Shown: positions 36,784 to 46,082 of the stretch, piece by piece | How positions within the stretch are numbered: position 1 is the stretch's first letter | Layout: each line of letters begins with the position of its first letter | Assembly: GCF_023015865.1 (NCBI RefSeq) | Contig: NZ_JALKBC010000001.1 | Coordinates: forward strand, 62,001 to 126,000 | Direction of reading: 5' to 3' | Origin: Arenibacter sp. F26102 | GTDB taxonomy: Bacteria; Bacteroidota; Bacteroidia; Flavobacteriales; Flavobacteriaceae | Length of the DNA stretch: 64,000 nucleotides | The notes under the pieces: model-generated | Seen by the model: the letters and a program-made list of their open reading frames with translations, nothing else | The model's database searches: none | Told to the model about the DNA's origin: nothing | Made by a program: the position numbers and the translations under genes

Positions 36784-37770
36784 CTATTTTCTATTTCTAT
36801 CGGAAAAATCCCGATGTTCTGTTTTTCTTAATTCCTCAACAGTCAGGGTTTTGAAGTAATCCCAGGTTTTTTTCATACCTTCCTTTCTGCTAATTTTAGG
36901 CTCCCAGCCTAATATGTCCTTCGCCTTTGTAATATCGGGTTGACGTTGCATAGGGTCATCTTGTGGCAAGGGTTGGTATATTATTTTTTGGTCTGTCCCT
37001 GTTAAATTAATAATTTCTTCTGCAAATTCCTTGATAGTTATTTCATGCGGATTTCCAATATTCACGGGAAGTGTATAGTCGCTCATCAACAGTCTATAAA
37101 TCCCTTCTATTTCATCGTCTACAAAACAAAAAGAGCGTGTTTGCGAGCCATCACCAAATACCGTCAAATCCTCTCCACGTAAAGCCTGTCCCATAAAAGC
37201 TGGTATTACCCTACCATCGTTTAATCTCATTCTAGGGCCATAGGTATTAAAAATCCGGACAATCCTTGTATCTACACCATGAAATCGGTGGTAAGCCATG
37301 GTAATGGATTCTTGAAATCGTTTGGCTTCGTCATAAACTCCACGAGGTCCTATGGTATTTACATTGCCATAGTACTCTTCTGTCTGTGGATGTACCAATG
37401 GATCACCGTATATTTCGGAGGTAGAGGCAATAAGGATCCGAGACTGTTTTTCCTTGGCCAGTCCCAATAAATTATGGGTCCCCATAGCTCCTACCTTTAA
37501 GGTTTGAATAGGAATCTTTAAATAGTCGATTGGACTTGCCGGGGAGGCAAAATGCAATATATAATCCAACTTCCCAGGAATATGCACAAATTTTGTAACA
37601 TCATGATGCTGAAATTCGAATTGTTCCAAGGAGAAAAGATGTTCTATATTCTTTAGGTCACCGGTGATTAGGTTATCCATGGCAATAACATAATGACCTT
37701 CTTTGATCATCCTATCACAAAGGTGTGATCCCAAAAAGCCGGCGGCGCCAGTTATAAGTACTTTTTTCAT
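36784..37770 (-). CDS. UDP-glucuronate decarboxylase-like (UDP-xylose synthase) SDR
   Basis: 328 residues. The NAD-binding GAAGFLGSH motif (about residues 8-16) and catalytic Y-x3-K (YDEAKR) are present, as are SPASPIDY and [22 protein letters not shown], all characteristic of the UXS family, which converts UDP-glucuronate to UDP-xylose. A related dehydratase or epimerase role cannot be excluded. It is the last gene of the cluster, directly before the terminator, and probably supplies a donor sugar for the glycan. A TAAATTTG sequence at 37805-37812 (minus) could be an internal promoter. Confidence 0.88.
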   Translation of the reverse strand: MKKVLITGAAGFLGSHLCDRMIKEGHYVIAMDNLITGDLKNIEHLFSLEQFEFQHHDVTKFVHIPGKLDYILHFASPASPIDYLKIPIQTLKVGAMGTHNLLGLAKEKQSRILIASTSEIYGDPLVHPQTEEYYGNVNTIGPRGVYDEAKRFQESITMAYHRFHGVDTRIVRIFNTYGPRMRLNDGRVIPAFMGQALRGEDLTVFGDGSQTRSFCFVDDEIEGIYRLLMSDYTLPVNIGNPHEITIKEFAEEIINLTGTDQKIIYQPLPQDDPMQRQPDITKAKDILGWEPKISRKEGMKKTWDYFKTLTVEELRKTEHRDFSDRNRK

Positions 37771-37967
37771 TTATTGATTATTTTAAAGTCAAATTGGTAG
37801 CAAGCAAATTTAATCGAATCATGCATTTATAAAAATAATTATGGTTTATTAGCCAAAATAGTTGGGTAAAGTGTGATAATTATATTAAGTGAGTTTAAAT
37901 GGCGGTGATGGTTGTGTTAAGATATAGATTATGATTTTATAGTGTTAATTAAAGTTTATTTTATTTC

Positions 37968-39320
37968 TCAATATGCTTTTTTCTCTCCAGAAATTGCGTT
38001 TAAAACTGTTTGTACTATTATTTTTAAATCCATGAACAGCGACCAGTTTTCAATATAAAAAATATCAAATTTAGTGCGGTTTAAAATATCAATATCAGTT
38101 TCAATCTCACCCCTATATCCCCGGACTTGGGCCAAACCTGTTATCCCCGGTTTAACAAAGTGGCGTAGCATGTATTTATCAACCTTATTCGCAAACTCAT
38201 TGGTGTGCTTTACCATATGGGGTCGAGGCCCAACCACCGACATATTTCCAAACAGGACATTATAAAATTGAGGCAGTTCATCAATACTTGTTCTGCGGAT
38301 AAATTTGCCCACTTTGGTAGTTCGCATATCATTTTTAACTGCCATAAGGGTATCGGCGTGTTCATTGGGTGCCATGGAGCGAAATTTATAGCAATAGAAT
38401 TCCTTGTTGTCGATTCCGTTTCTTTTTTGCCTGAAATATACAGGACCTTTGGTTTCCAATCTTATAATTAGGGCAATAAGAGGGGCCAACCAAGAAAGAA
38501 TTCCAACAACCACTAATAATGAAAATACAATATCGAAACCTCTTTTTAGGGCAGAATTTAAAGGATTGTGCAGAGGAATGTCCCTCAGCGATAGGATTGG
38601 AATATAATCGTAGTATTCAAAGGTTAGTTTTTTGGAAAAAATGTTTTTATTGTCCGGGATAAATTTCAGAGTTTTCAAATTATTATCCGCAAAGTTAATA
38701 AACTCGGTAAGTTGATTATTCTTCAATTCTGAAACGGAACAGTAGATTTCATCAACATTATTTTCTACTATGTATACAAAAGTTTTATAGATATCAAAAA
38801 CCGGGTCTGAAGGGCAGAATTGCTTCATAAAGTGATATCCATACTCCCGGCGATCTTTAAAAACGTCGATTAGTTGGTCGGTTTTCTTATTTTTCCCAAT
38901 AACCACTACATTCCTCATGTTCCCTTTTATTCTCTCCCTGTATTTCATTAAAAGAATATAGTTTAGGAATTTAATGGTAAAAATGGCCAGCCCAACAAAA
39001 ACAAAATATTCCCCTAGTGCCAATCGGCTCATATTGGGTTGCTTAAAGAAGCCAATAAAGGCATATAATATTAAAAAGAAAAAGACAAATTGGTTAAATA
39101 GCAGTTTTAAAATATAAGATACCTTAGTATATCTATATACTTCATAAAAGCTATTCTTAAAGGAAAGTATAATCCATGCCAAGGTGAGATAACTGTGAAA
39201 AAGTATGGGATATTGAAAATTGATGGGCAGAATGTATGCAAAGAAGTTAATTACCAACAAATCCAACCCATAGGATATTGGGGTAATAAGGCTGGAATAA
39301 CGATGTCTTTTGGAGAGCAT
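37968..39320 (-). CDS. Initiating polyprenyl-phosphate sugar phosphotransferase (WcaJ/PglC type)
   Basis: 450 residues. The N-terminal half has about four to five membrane helices and a CoA-binding-like linker (NVVVIGKNKKTDQLID). The C-terminal third is the bacterial sugar transferase domain, with FDIVFSLLVVVGILSWLAPL (the reentrant helix), GPVYFRQKRNG, CYKFRSM, RRTSIDELPQFYNVL and MSVVGPRPH, then KPGITGLAQVRGYRG. This enzyme transfers a sugar-1-phosphate to undecaprenyl phosphate and starts repeat-unit assembly on the inner membrane. A TACTTTTG sequence at 39370-39377 (minus) could be a local -7 box. Confidence 0.93.
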   Translation of the reverse strand: MLSKRHRYSSLITPISYGLDLLVINFFAYILPINFQYPILFHSYLTLAWIILSFKNSFYEVYRYTKVSYILKLLFNQFVFFFLILYAFIGFFKQPNMSRLALGEYFVFVGLAIFTIKFLNYILLMKYRERIKGNMRNVVVIGKNKKTDQLIDVFKDRREYGYHFMKQFCPSDPVFDIYKTFVYIVENNVDEIYCSVSELKNNQLTEFINFADNNLKTLKFIPDNKNIFSKKLTFEYYDYIPILSLRDIPLHNPLNSALKRGFDIVFSLLVVVGILSWLAPLIALIIRLETKGPVYFRQKRNGIDNKEFYCYKFRSMAPNEHADTLMAVKNDMRTTKVGKFIRRTSIDELPQFYNVLFGNMSVVGPRPHMVKHTNEFANKVDKYMLRHFVKPGITGLAQVRGYRGEIETDIDILNRTKFDIFYIENWSLFMDLKIIVQTVLNAISGEKKAY

Positions 39321-39763
39321 TAATTGTATCTATTATAACAATAACTAATATCTACTTTAATTAAATAGTCAAAAGTAAACAAACAAATACACAATCGAGA
39401 ACACCTTGCCATTTTTTAAGTAGGCTGGGCTTGATATAAATTCTACACATCCATTACAAAGTTAAATTTGTAAAAAAAAACAGGGATGATACTGAATTCC
39501 TTTAGACGTTTTACAGATAAAGTCTCAGCTATTATTCTGAGGCCCATACTTCAATCCAATTTTCTTTTAAGTCTAGACATTGGCACCTTCGGTATTAATT
39601 ATATGTGTAGTATTATCATCGCGGGCTTAATCCATTTTGGAAATCCTCCATTAAAAATGGCTTATTTAGGGATACTTAACTTCTCTTCCTTGGTTTAATA
39701 AATAATCCAAACTATGCATAAGATTTGCTAGGGCATCTCAAATAACTCCTGAATTTCTGTACC
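39321..39763. other. 443-bp non-coding gap in the cluster
   Basis: No recognisable gene on either strand; a 70-codon plus-strand frame at 39486-39698 lacks any family feature. It holds the 5' region of the initiating transferase gene. Confidence 0.45.
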
Positions 39764-40468
39764 CTATTTTTCTCTCCTTTTAGATAAATTAAATCTATCC
39801 ATTATAAGGTAAAATAACCCAACAGGATAATCAAAAAAATACCTGTTAAACAACTTAGGTTCCTTATAAATTCTATATACCCACCTTAGATGAAGTTTGG
39901 ACAATAAGTTAGGATAATATTTCACTCCCTTTTCCGCGGTTTGACTAAAAAAAGCTCCACAGGCAAAACATGAGCCTTTAAATCCTGCAATTCGTGCACT
40001 TATCATAAAGAGCTCTTGTTTAGGGGTGCCCAGGCCAACAATGCATGCGTCAACTTCCTTCATTATTAATTCTTTGAATATCGTTTCTTCGTTGATGTCA
40101 AAACCACTTCGAAAACCAACAACATTGATTTTGGGGTATTTTACTTTTATGACGCTCACAAATTTTTCAATATCAATTTGTGAAGCACCTAGGAAATAAA
40201 CCTTTTTTCTATTCTGATCAAAAAATGAAAACATCGGGTCAAAATATGAGGAAAAATCAGGAGATTTTCTTTTTATCTTTTTACCGGTAAATACACGTAA
40301 AAAAATAGCCAACATAATACCATCCAACGTAAAAAAGTCAATTGCTTTTATACGTTCGAAATGTTTTCTTAAAATTTTATAGTTATATATATTTAGATAT
40401 CCCACTAATTGGGAATCATTGCGGTAATCTATTTTATCCGTTATCTTGGAAAAAACATCGTTGATCAT
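39764..40468 (-). CDS. WecB/TagA/CpsF-family glycosyltransferase (GT26)
   Basis: 234 residues from ATG 40468; an in-frame ATG at 40531 would add 21 residues and cannot be excluded. The GT26 core includes DFFTLDGIMLA, YFLGASQIDIEKF and the signature VGLGTPKQELFM, then CGAFFSQTAEKGVKYYPNLL and LHLRWVYRIYKEPKLFNRYF. GT26 enzymes add a ManNAc- or glucose-type sugar to the lipid-linked first sugar, so it most likely acts right after the downstream initiating transferase. It is a peripheral membrane enzyme. The gene is clearly AT-rich. Confidence 0.85.
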   Translation of the reverse strand: MINDVFSKITDKIDYRNDSQLVGYLNIYNYKILRKHFERIKAIDFFTLDGIMLAIFLRVFTGKKIKRKSPDFSSYFDPMFSFFDQNRKKVYFLGASQIDIEKFVSVIKVKYPKINVVGFRSGFDINEETIFKELIMKEVDACIVGLGTPKQELFMISARIAGFKGSCFACGAFFSQTAEKGVKYYPNLLSKLHLRWVYRIYKEPKLFNRYFFDYPVGLFYLIMDRFNLSKRREK

Positions 40469-40531
40469 ATTGATTTTTTTAAACCTGCCCTCATAAGTTA
40501 ATAGCTTATTACAAAAACCTCCTCGGACCAT

Positions 40532-40912
40532 ATTTTTTGTATCCTATCATTTGCTAACCTCATTATAATGTCCTATTTCTAATTTCTACGTAAACCTCAC
40601 ACCCCAGTCTTTTTATTCTCTCAATTTTGGAACTCTTATATGCTTTTGCAAGTACTATTCAATTCAAAAAGTAAGAATGTAAAACAACGATCTTCCGTAA
40701 GACAGTTACTATATCATTTTGGGTACCTAAAACTTGCTAGCTGTCCGTAAATATAAATAGGTCATTTTTCCCCCCAGTACTTAAATGGAAAAAATAGTAA
40801 AAGTGTAAATGCCAACCTCCAAACCATTTTTTCATTTATTTTTGTGATTAAGCTAGGTAATTTTCCCATTTCTAATCTACTATTCAAAACTTGATATAGT
40901 TTTTTTTATCTT
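40532..40912. other. 381-bp non-coding gap in the cluster
   Basis: AT-rich, with no recognisable gene on either strand and no clear terminator. Confidence 0.45.
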
Positions 40913-42166
40913 TTATATATTAAGTACACGACGTTCAATGTTATTATATGGAAAAAAATATAGTATTACAATGGAAACTAAAACAATGCCTTTATGAGTT
41001 TCCATAAATGATTCTAGGAATCCAAAAAACATAAATAAACTAATAAGTGAAAAATATAATCCATCTCTTGAGATAACAGCCTTATTTAGGCCATACAAAA
41101 GTATTGAAACGAAGCTGATAAAGCCCATAATTCCAGAAGCCAAAAAGCTTTCCAAATATTGATTATGAGCATCGAAAGATCTTATTATACCTTCTTTAAA
41201 GTCCATTAAAATATATTGTTTTTTTAACTCACCTCTTACATCACCTATACCAACACCCAACAAAGGACTATTTTGAATAATATTACTACCTGCTTCTATT
41301 TTTTTAACTCTGTTGTACAGACCACCGACTTTTCCCTCATTAATATTTTCAGATTTCAATTCGATCAATGTCTTTTTGAATCTTTGTCTTAAAACGGGAA
41401 TGGAATTAAAGGTCGTTATTATTAAACCTATTGTAAAAATAAGGGAAAAGATTATGCCTAAAAGATTATATCTGGTGTAGGCTTTTTTTAGGAATATAGC
41501 GATACTAAATACTGCAAAAAATAAAATTATTCCTCTTGAACTCAATAATATCAAGAAAAATAATTGTACTCCTATTAATAACCAATATAAACGATGTAAT
41601 TTATGTCTAAAAAAATAGACTGCCAAGAAGTTAATAATTATTAGGGTTGAAAAATAATTTGGCCCAAAATCTAAATATTTACTTAAATGATAGTTATTGT
41701 ATTTCCAATCAAACCACCATTTAAAAGGGATATCATTACTTATAAAGAAATAAAAATTCCTTATTAGACAATATAAACATGCTGTAAAACTGGAAAAGGA
41801 TAATACTTTAATAAAATTAATCTTATTGGACAAAAGATTTTTATTTGCCATAAAAATTAAAGGAAACACAATTAGGGACAACGATCTTTCCATTATTTTA
41901 AGACCACTTTCAATATTTTCAGAATAGCATAAAGACACTAAGCGACTTAAAAAAAAAAGATAGAACAAAATGTTAAGCGTATTGAATTCCAATGACCTCG
42001 TAAAAAATAAATTAATTAATGATAGTGTGAACAGAATAATTATAGCAATACTATTCAAATTAATTGATAATGGGTATGTGATCAATACTAAAAGAAAAAA
42101 AAAGTATATTGATTGATTTAAGATGGATTCTTTCGTATGAAAAAAATGAAGATATTTTGATTTCAT
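40913..42166 (-). CDS. O-antigen polymerase/ligase-like membrane protein (Wzy/WaaL type)
   Basis: 417 residues with about 11-12 hydrophobic helices. A long outward loop sits in the second half, and the Wzy_C-type motif GVGIGDVRGELKK followed by FDAHNQYLESFLASGIMGF is clear. Such proteins either polymerise O-units (Wzy) or ligate the chain to lipid A-core (WaaL). It lies 9 bp downstream of a second protein of the same kind, so one may be Wzy and the other a ligase; sequence alone does not settle which. Inner membrane. Very AT-rich codon use. Confidence 0.85.
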   Translation of the reverse strand: MKSKYLHFFHTKESILNQSIYFFFLLVLITYPLSINLNSIAIIILFTLSLINLFFTRSLEFNTLNILFYLFFLSRLVSLCYSENIESGLKIMERSLSLIVFPLIFMANKNLLSNKINFIKVLSFSSFTACLYCLIRNFYFFISNDIPFKWWFDWKYNNYHLSKYLDFGPNYFSTLIIINFLAVYFFRHKLHRLYWLLIGVQLFFLILLSSRGIILFFAVFSIAIFLKKAYTRYNLLGIIFSLIFTIGLIITTFNSIPVLRQRFKKTLIELKSENINEGKVGGLYNRVKKIEAGSNIIQNSPLLGVGIGDVRGELKKQYILMDFKEGIIRSFDAHNQYLESFLASGIMGFISFVSILLYGLNKAVISRDGLYFSLISLFMFFGFLESFMETHKGIVLVSIVILYFFPYNNIERRVLNI

Positions 42167-42175
42167 AATGAAAAT

Positions 42176-43426
42176 TTAATCAATTACAATATTTGAACTT
42201 TCTCCAGAATTAGATTCCATATAGATTAACAGTCCTACCAATATAAAAACAATTGCTTGAGAAGTGAAAAAGTAATAATTATTCAAAAGAAACGAGCATA
42301 TTTCCATTAAAAAAACTGAAACAAAAATCAGTCTTCTATAATTAATTTTTGATCCAATCATTGGCGGTTTTCTTATAAATTGAAATAGTACCAGTACTAG
42401 AACCAATTGATAGAATAAAAATATTATTAATCCTATGATACCACCTTCGGTATAGAACAATAAAAAATTATTATGAGCGGCAACACCACTCTTACCAGAA
42501 ACGCCTTCATAAAAATTGTTAAAGCCACCCAAGCCAATTCCAAAAATGTTTTCAAAGGTATCCATATTGGAAATTGTATTTTCAATGATAGTGAATCTCG
42601 TATTGGTCGACGGGTCTTTAAAGGATTTTTCTGATAGAACCATTGTCCGTAATCTTGGAGAGATTTCAGTCTTTGTAATTAAAAAATAAAGGCTAATCAA
42701 TACAACAGTAATACCCGCTATAACCTTAAAAAATTTAATAACCCTCTTTTCCTTTAGAAAATAATACAAGAAAAAAGAAAAGAAAAGAAACACCAAGGGC
42801 ATTCTAGAATGTGTATTAATGAATAAATAAAATAAAAGCAGTAATCCAAAAACGTTCAAAAATGATTTTTTGGGCATTACAAAGTATTCAAACCACAGTA
42901 AAATTACCATGGCCAAAAACATAGAATCCGCAAGTGGGTGTTTAAGAAATGAACCAGAGTACCTATAAGCACCATTCATGAATGTGATTTCCATAAAGAA
43001 AGCTTCGTAAAACCCAAAGCCGCAAGCGATTAAAAACAGTGATAAAGTAAAGATCTTCATTTTTTTGTCAAATACGCCCAAGCCATTATTTTTTATAAAA
43101 TTGTAAGTTAAAAGGGCCAATAAAAAATACATGTAAAAACGTAAAAAACTGGGCAAAATCTCTATTGGAGAATTAAAAAATAGGCCAATAAAGAAGACCC
43201 AGGTAATTAATATCAAAAAAACATTAAGAGGAAGGAATCTTACAATTTTTGGTTTTTGAAGTAATCCGAAAAATGAAATTAAAAATATTAATAAGACATA
43301 AATAATATTTACTGCCTGTGCAAAATCAAATGGAAATATATCTTTTACTATTGTCTTATCTATAAAATAAGTAAACGAGCTAACAGTAATAAGTAATAAA
43401 ATAAGTGTGAGTTTTTGTATTTTCAT
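42176..43426 (-). CDS. O-antigen polymerase/ligase-like membrane protein (Wzy/WaaL type)
   Basis: 416 residues with about 11-12 hydrophobic helices and the Wzy_C-type region IFGIGLGGFNNFY then AAHNNFLLFYTEGGIIGLIIF. It is a second polymerase/ligase-type protein directly upstream of the one at 40913-42166, with little similarity outside the shared motif. It could be the Wzy polymerase of the repeat unit. The upstream gap of 347 bp separates it from the transferase genes. Confidence 0.85.
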   Translation of the reverse strand: MKIQKLTLILLLITVSSFTYFIDKTIVKDIFPFDFAQAVNIIYVLLIFLISFFGLLQKPKIVRFLPLNVFLILITWVFFIGLFFNSPIEILPSFLRFYMYFLLALLTYNFIKNNGLGVFDKKMKIFTLSLFLIACGFGFYEAFFMEITFMNGAYRYSGSFLKHPLADSMFLAMVILLWFEYFVMPKKSFLNVFGLLLLFYLFINTHSRMPLVFLFFSFFLYYFLKEKRVIKFFKVIAGITVVLISLYFLITKTEISPRLRTMVLSEKSFKDPSTNTRFTIIENTISNMDTFENIFGIGLGGFNNFYEGVSGKSGVAAHNNFLLFYTEGGIIGLIIFLFYQLVLVLVLFQFIRKPPMIGSKINYRRLIFVSVFLMEICSFLLNNYYFFTSQAIVFILVGLLIYMESNSGESSNIVID

Positions 43427-43773
43427 ATTAATACGGTGGCAATTCTACAAAGTTTAACTTACACCTTGCTAATTAATTATCATTAAAAACAGTCATTTTC
43501 AATTTTTATTCGAAATAATCGGCAACATTTTGTTCGTCAAAATAATATTGAAGACTAGTAGGTTTTTTTACAAGCTCACTTGGATCAAAGAATCATTTAA
43601 AGGATTAATATACAGCAAAGCCATCACAGTCAACTTCGAAATTTTTCGATCATAGCCAGAACTATTGGTAAAAAATAAAAAATCTAAAGAATTAAATAGC
43701 ATACTGATGGAATTTGTTCGTTCTTTTCTAAAAACAATTATAACCGATAAAGCAACTTATATGTATGTGCAAT
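43427..43773. other. 347-bp non-coding gap in the cluster
   Basis: No recognisable gene, terminator or repeat was seen. It probably holds a promoter for the Wzy-like genes, but no exact TAnnTTTG box was identified. Confidence 0.4.
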
Positions 43774-44994
43774 TTAAAAAAGAGATTTTATATCTTCCGA
43801 AATTCTTTCTACCGATAAAGGTGTGTCATGTGATAAAAATACATTATTGGAAGAATCATTATAAAATACTTCGGGGAATTTGAACTGATTCTTTAAATGA
43901 GATTTCAGTTCTTCTTCTGTAAAATATTTGATTATGGAATCGTTCTTTAAAAATCCATTCTTAACTTTCCAGTAGGGAAAGTTAATCATAAGTGACCCAA
44001 CATTTACACCTAAGTTAATTCCTTCCACGATGCAAGTAGACAAATTGCTCAATAAAACCTTATAATTGGAAATTGTCTCTATAAATGGTTCGTTTTCTAC
44101 TAATATCAAGTCTTCGACATTTTCAAATTGTATATAGTCCATCGGGTTTTCTCTTGGGTGTAATTTTATGTAAAGGGTATAACCTTCATTAGGATATAGT
44201 TCGTCCAAACATCGTCGTAGCAATAGTATATCCTTTATTTGATACTGATGATAGGAAAGCAAACCATGCCATTTATAGGCTGAAGTTATAAAACAAATAG
44301 ATTTAGGGTGTTTAGGAATAAAAGATTTAGGCTTGCTTCTAAAATAGGATATCATCCGGGGTAGACCTGTGTTCAATATAGAGGTTCTTTGATGGGCATA
44401 TTTTCTAATAGCTTTTCCTGAAAACTCGCCTATTGTATAAATTACATTTAGATTACTACAAGCAATAGTGCTAGGTAGATAAGGACTACATTTAGTGGTA
44501 GCAAAAGCTTTTGAAACATACAACACTATTTTTTTTAGGTATAGCTCCTTTATGTCGGCTAATTTATTTTTTGAGTATTTTACAATATCCAATAAGTTAA
44601 ACATTACTGGATCATTGATTAACCCGTCTAGAATCATAGAACATGGTTTGTTTTTTTTCTTTGCGAAATAAATGAACTGGCGTTGAATGGCTCCATCGTT
44701 GCCAAATACGAAAGAATCGTATTTTTCGGTAATATCTTTGATTCTATTTCTTAAACCATATACCAACTGCATTCTCTTCAAGGACGAAATATTATAAAAC
44801 GACCTTCTTAGCTTGATATCGGAAAAAGATAGGGTTTTGATTCCCTTCGGGAATTCTAAATCTTGAAAAAAAATGTTGTTAGTGTCCAGATAATCACAAA
44901 TAAAGCCGTCCTCAATGAGTTTTGCCATTACTGGGTTCATATTTAAAAGGTGTTCCCTATTTTGAGGAATGAATAATATTTTTTTTGCACTCAT
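43774..44994 (-). CDS. Putative GT-B glycosyltransferase, family not assigned
   Basis: 406 residues, soluble, with a two-domain GT-B-like pattern. The C-terminal half has YTLYIKLHPRENPMDY (a K-x-HP motif) and LLSNLSTCIVEGINLGVNV, as in CDP-glycerol/KpsC-like and polysialyltransferase-like proteins, where the HP His and the Ser/Thr pair contact the nucleotide. No stronger family match is visible. It overlaps the upstream sialyltransferase-like gene by 4 bp, so the two are translationally coupled and may act in sequence. Acceptor and donor unknown. Confidence 0.6.
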   Translation of the reverse strand: MSAKKILFIPQNREHLLNMNPVMAKLIEDGFICDYLDTNNIFFQDLEFPKGIKTLSFSDIKLRRSFYNISSLKRMQLVYGLRNRIKDITEKYDSFVFGNDGAIQRQFIYFAKKKNKPCSMILDGLINDPVMFNLLDIVKYSKNKLADIKELYLKKIVLYVSKAFATTKCSPYLPSTIACSNLNVIYTIGEFSGKAIRKYAHQRTSILNTGLPRMISYFRSKPKSFIPKHPKSICFITSAYKWHGLLSYHQYQIKDILLLRRCLDELYPNEGYTLYIKLHPRENPMDYIQFENVEDLILVENEPFIETISNYKVLLSNLSTCIVEGINLGVNVGSLMINFPYWKVKNGFLKNDSIIKYFTEEELKSHLKNQFKFPEVFYNDSSNNVFLSHDTPLSVERISEDIKSLF

Positions 44995-46082
44995 ATACTT
45001 TTGCTATGGTGCGTTTGAAATTCTTTATTTAGTAATATTATATCATTTCTTTGTAGAAATATGTCATTCCATATAGTCAATCTTGGTGATTTGAAATTAA
45101 CTGCCAGTTCAAAATAGGGATAAAGAACATGAACATTTTGTATGCCAAATAATGCGGCATATACCAGAAGTGAGGAGCCAATACCAAAAATATTTAATTG
45201 TTTGTTATTAATAAAAACGGCCTCCAGTACAAGTTGGCTTGGAATTACCTTTACAGTAATATTATTCTTATTGAAAATTGCTATAATTTCTTCAATTTCT
45301 TTCTCATCTTGGAAGGGGTGGAACTTAATAGCAATGGCATCTAATCTAAAATAGTCCTCGCAAAACCAGAGTACAAAATTAAAAAGATCTTTTTCCTTTA
45401 TGACATTCTGATTTTTTACGGCATCGAAAACAAATACGTTTGTAAACTCTATGTTTGCATCGTTATAATAACTGTTCGCTTTAATCTGTAATATATTTCT
45501 ATTACCGTTGTCTTGGCCTAAAAAAGACTTGTCGGATAAGCAATATATTTCGGATACTGAATCTTTAAGGTCTGGAAGAAAGCGGTCGGATACATAATTT
45601 AATCTATTGGCACAGAACACAGGAAAAAACCTGAAAACATAGTCTGCTATTTTCTGGTGAAAAGGTATCGGAACTGGAAATTTCTTCAATAGCTCTTCCT
45701 TAGATAAATAAGCGTCCATTCCATCTTCAATATAGTTTACACTAACACATTTTGGATGGGAAAAGAAGGCTCTGTAAACCGGAACTCTCGAATTAGGGCA
45801 AAAATAGGTAAAAGCCTCATCCACATATTTATCTATTATGCCATCTATTTTTGAAAGCACTTCTTTATTCTTTCTAAACTTTAAATTGGGTAATGATTTT
45901 AAGGTGTTAAATGAATGGTAATAAACGACTTCAGGTAATGTAATTTTATTTACCTTAAAGTCTGTCTCTATTCCTCTGGCTAGTATAAAAACCACATTGT
46001 TTTTATTTATATTTCTATGCTCAACGGATAAAATTGCAGTTAGTAGGTTTATGTTACTGTGTATGTGGAATAAGTATTTCAT
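44991..46082 (-). CDS. Candidate nonulosonate (sialyl-/polysialyl-like) transferase
   Basis: 363 residues from ATG 46082; a start at 46115 would add 11 residues and overlap wzx more deeply. It carries the three short motifs shared by bacterial sialyltransferases of the GT52/GT38/GT80 type: E/D-D/E-G (NYIEDGMDAYL, residues 119-121), HP (IKFHPFQ, 255-256) and the Ser pair (GIGSSLLVYAALFG, 303-304). With two sets of CMP-nonulosonate synthesis genes in the same cluster, it is the best candidate for putting pseudaminic acid or the second acid into the repeat unit. It overlaps wzx by 29 bp and the next transferase gene by 4 bp. Family assignment rests on motifs only. Confidence 0.6.
   Translation of the reverse strand: MKYLFHIHSNINLLTAILSVEHRNINKNNVVFILARGIETDFKVNKITLPEVVYYHSFNTLKSLPNLKFRKNKEVLSKIDGIIDKYVDEAFTYFCPNSRVPVYRAFFSHPKCVSVNYIEDGMDAYLSKEELLKKFPVPIPFHQKIADYVFRFFPVFCANRLNYVSDRFLPDLKDSVSEIYCLSDKSFLGQDNGNRNILQIKANSYYNDANIEFTNVFVFDAVKNQNVIKEKDLFNFVLWFCEDYFRLDAIAIKFHPFQDEKEIEEIIAIFNKNNITVKVIPSQLVLEAVFINNKQLNIFGIGSSLLVYAALFGIQNVHVLYPYFELAVNFKSPRLTIWNDIFLQRNDIILLNKEFQTHHSKSI

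Noticed and set aside
39486-39698. 70-codon plus-strand frame in the cluster gap
   Set aside because: No recognisable family, and it is opposite in strand to all the cluster genes. It is most likely a chance frame.
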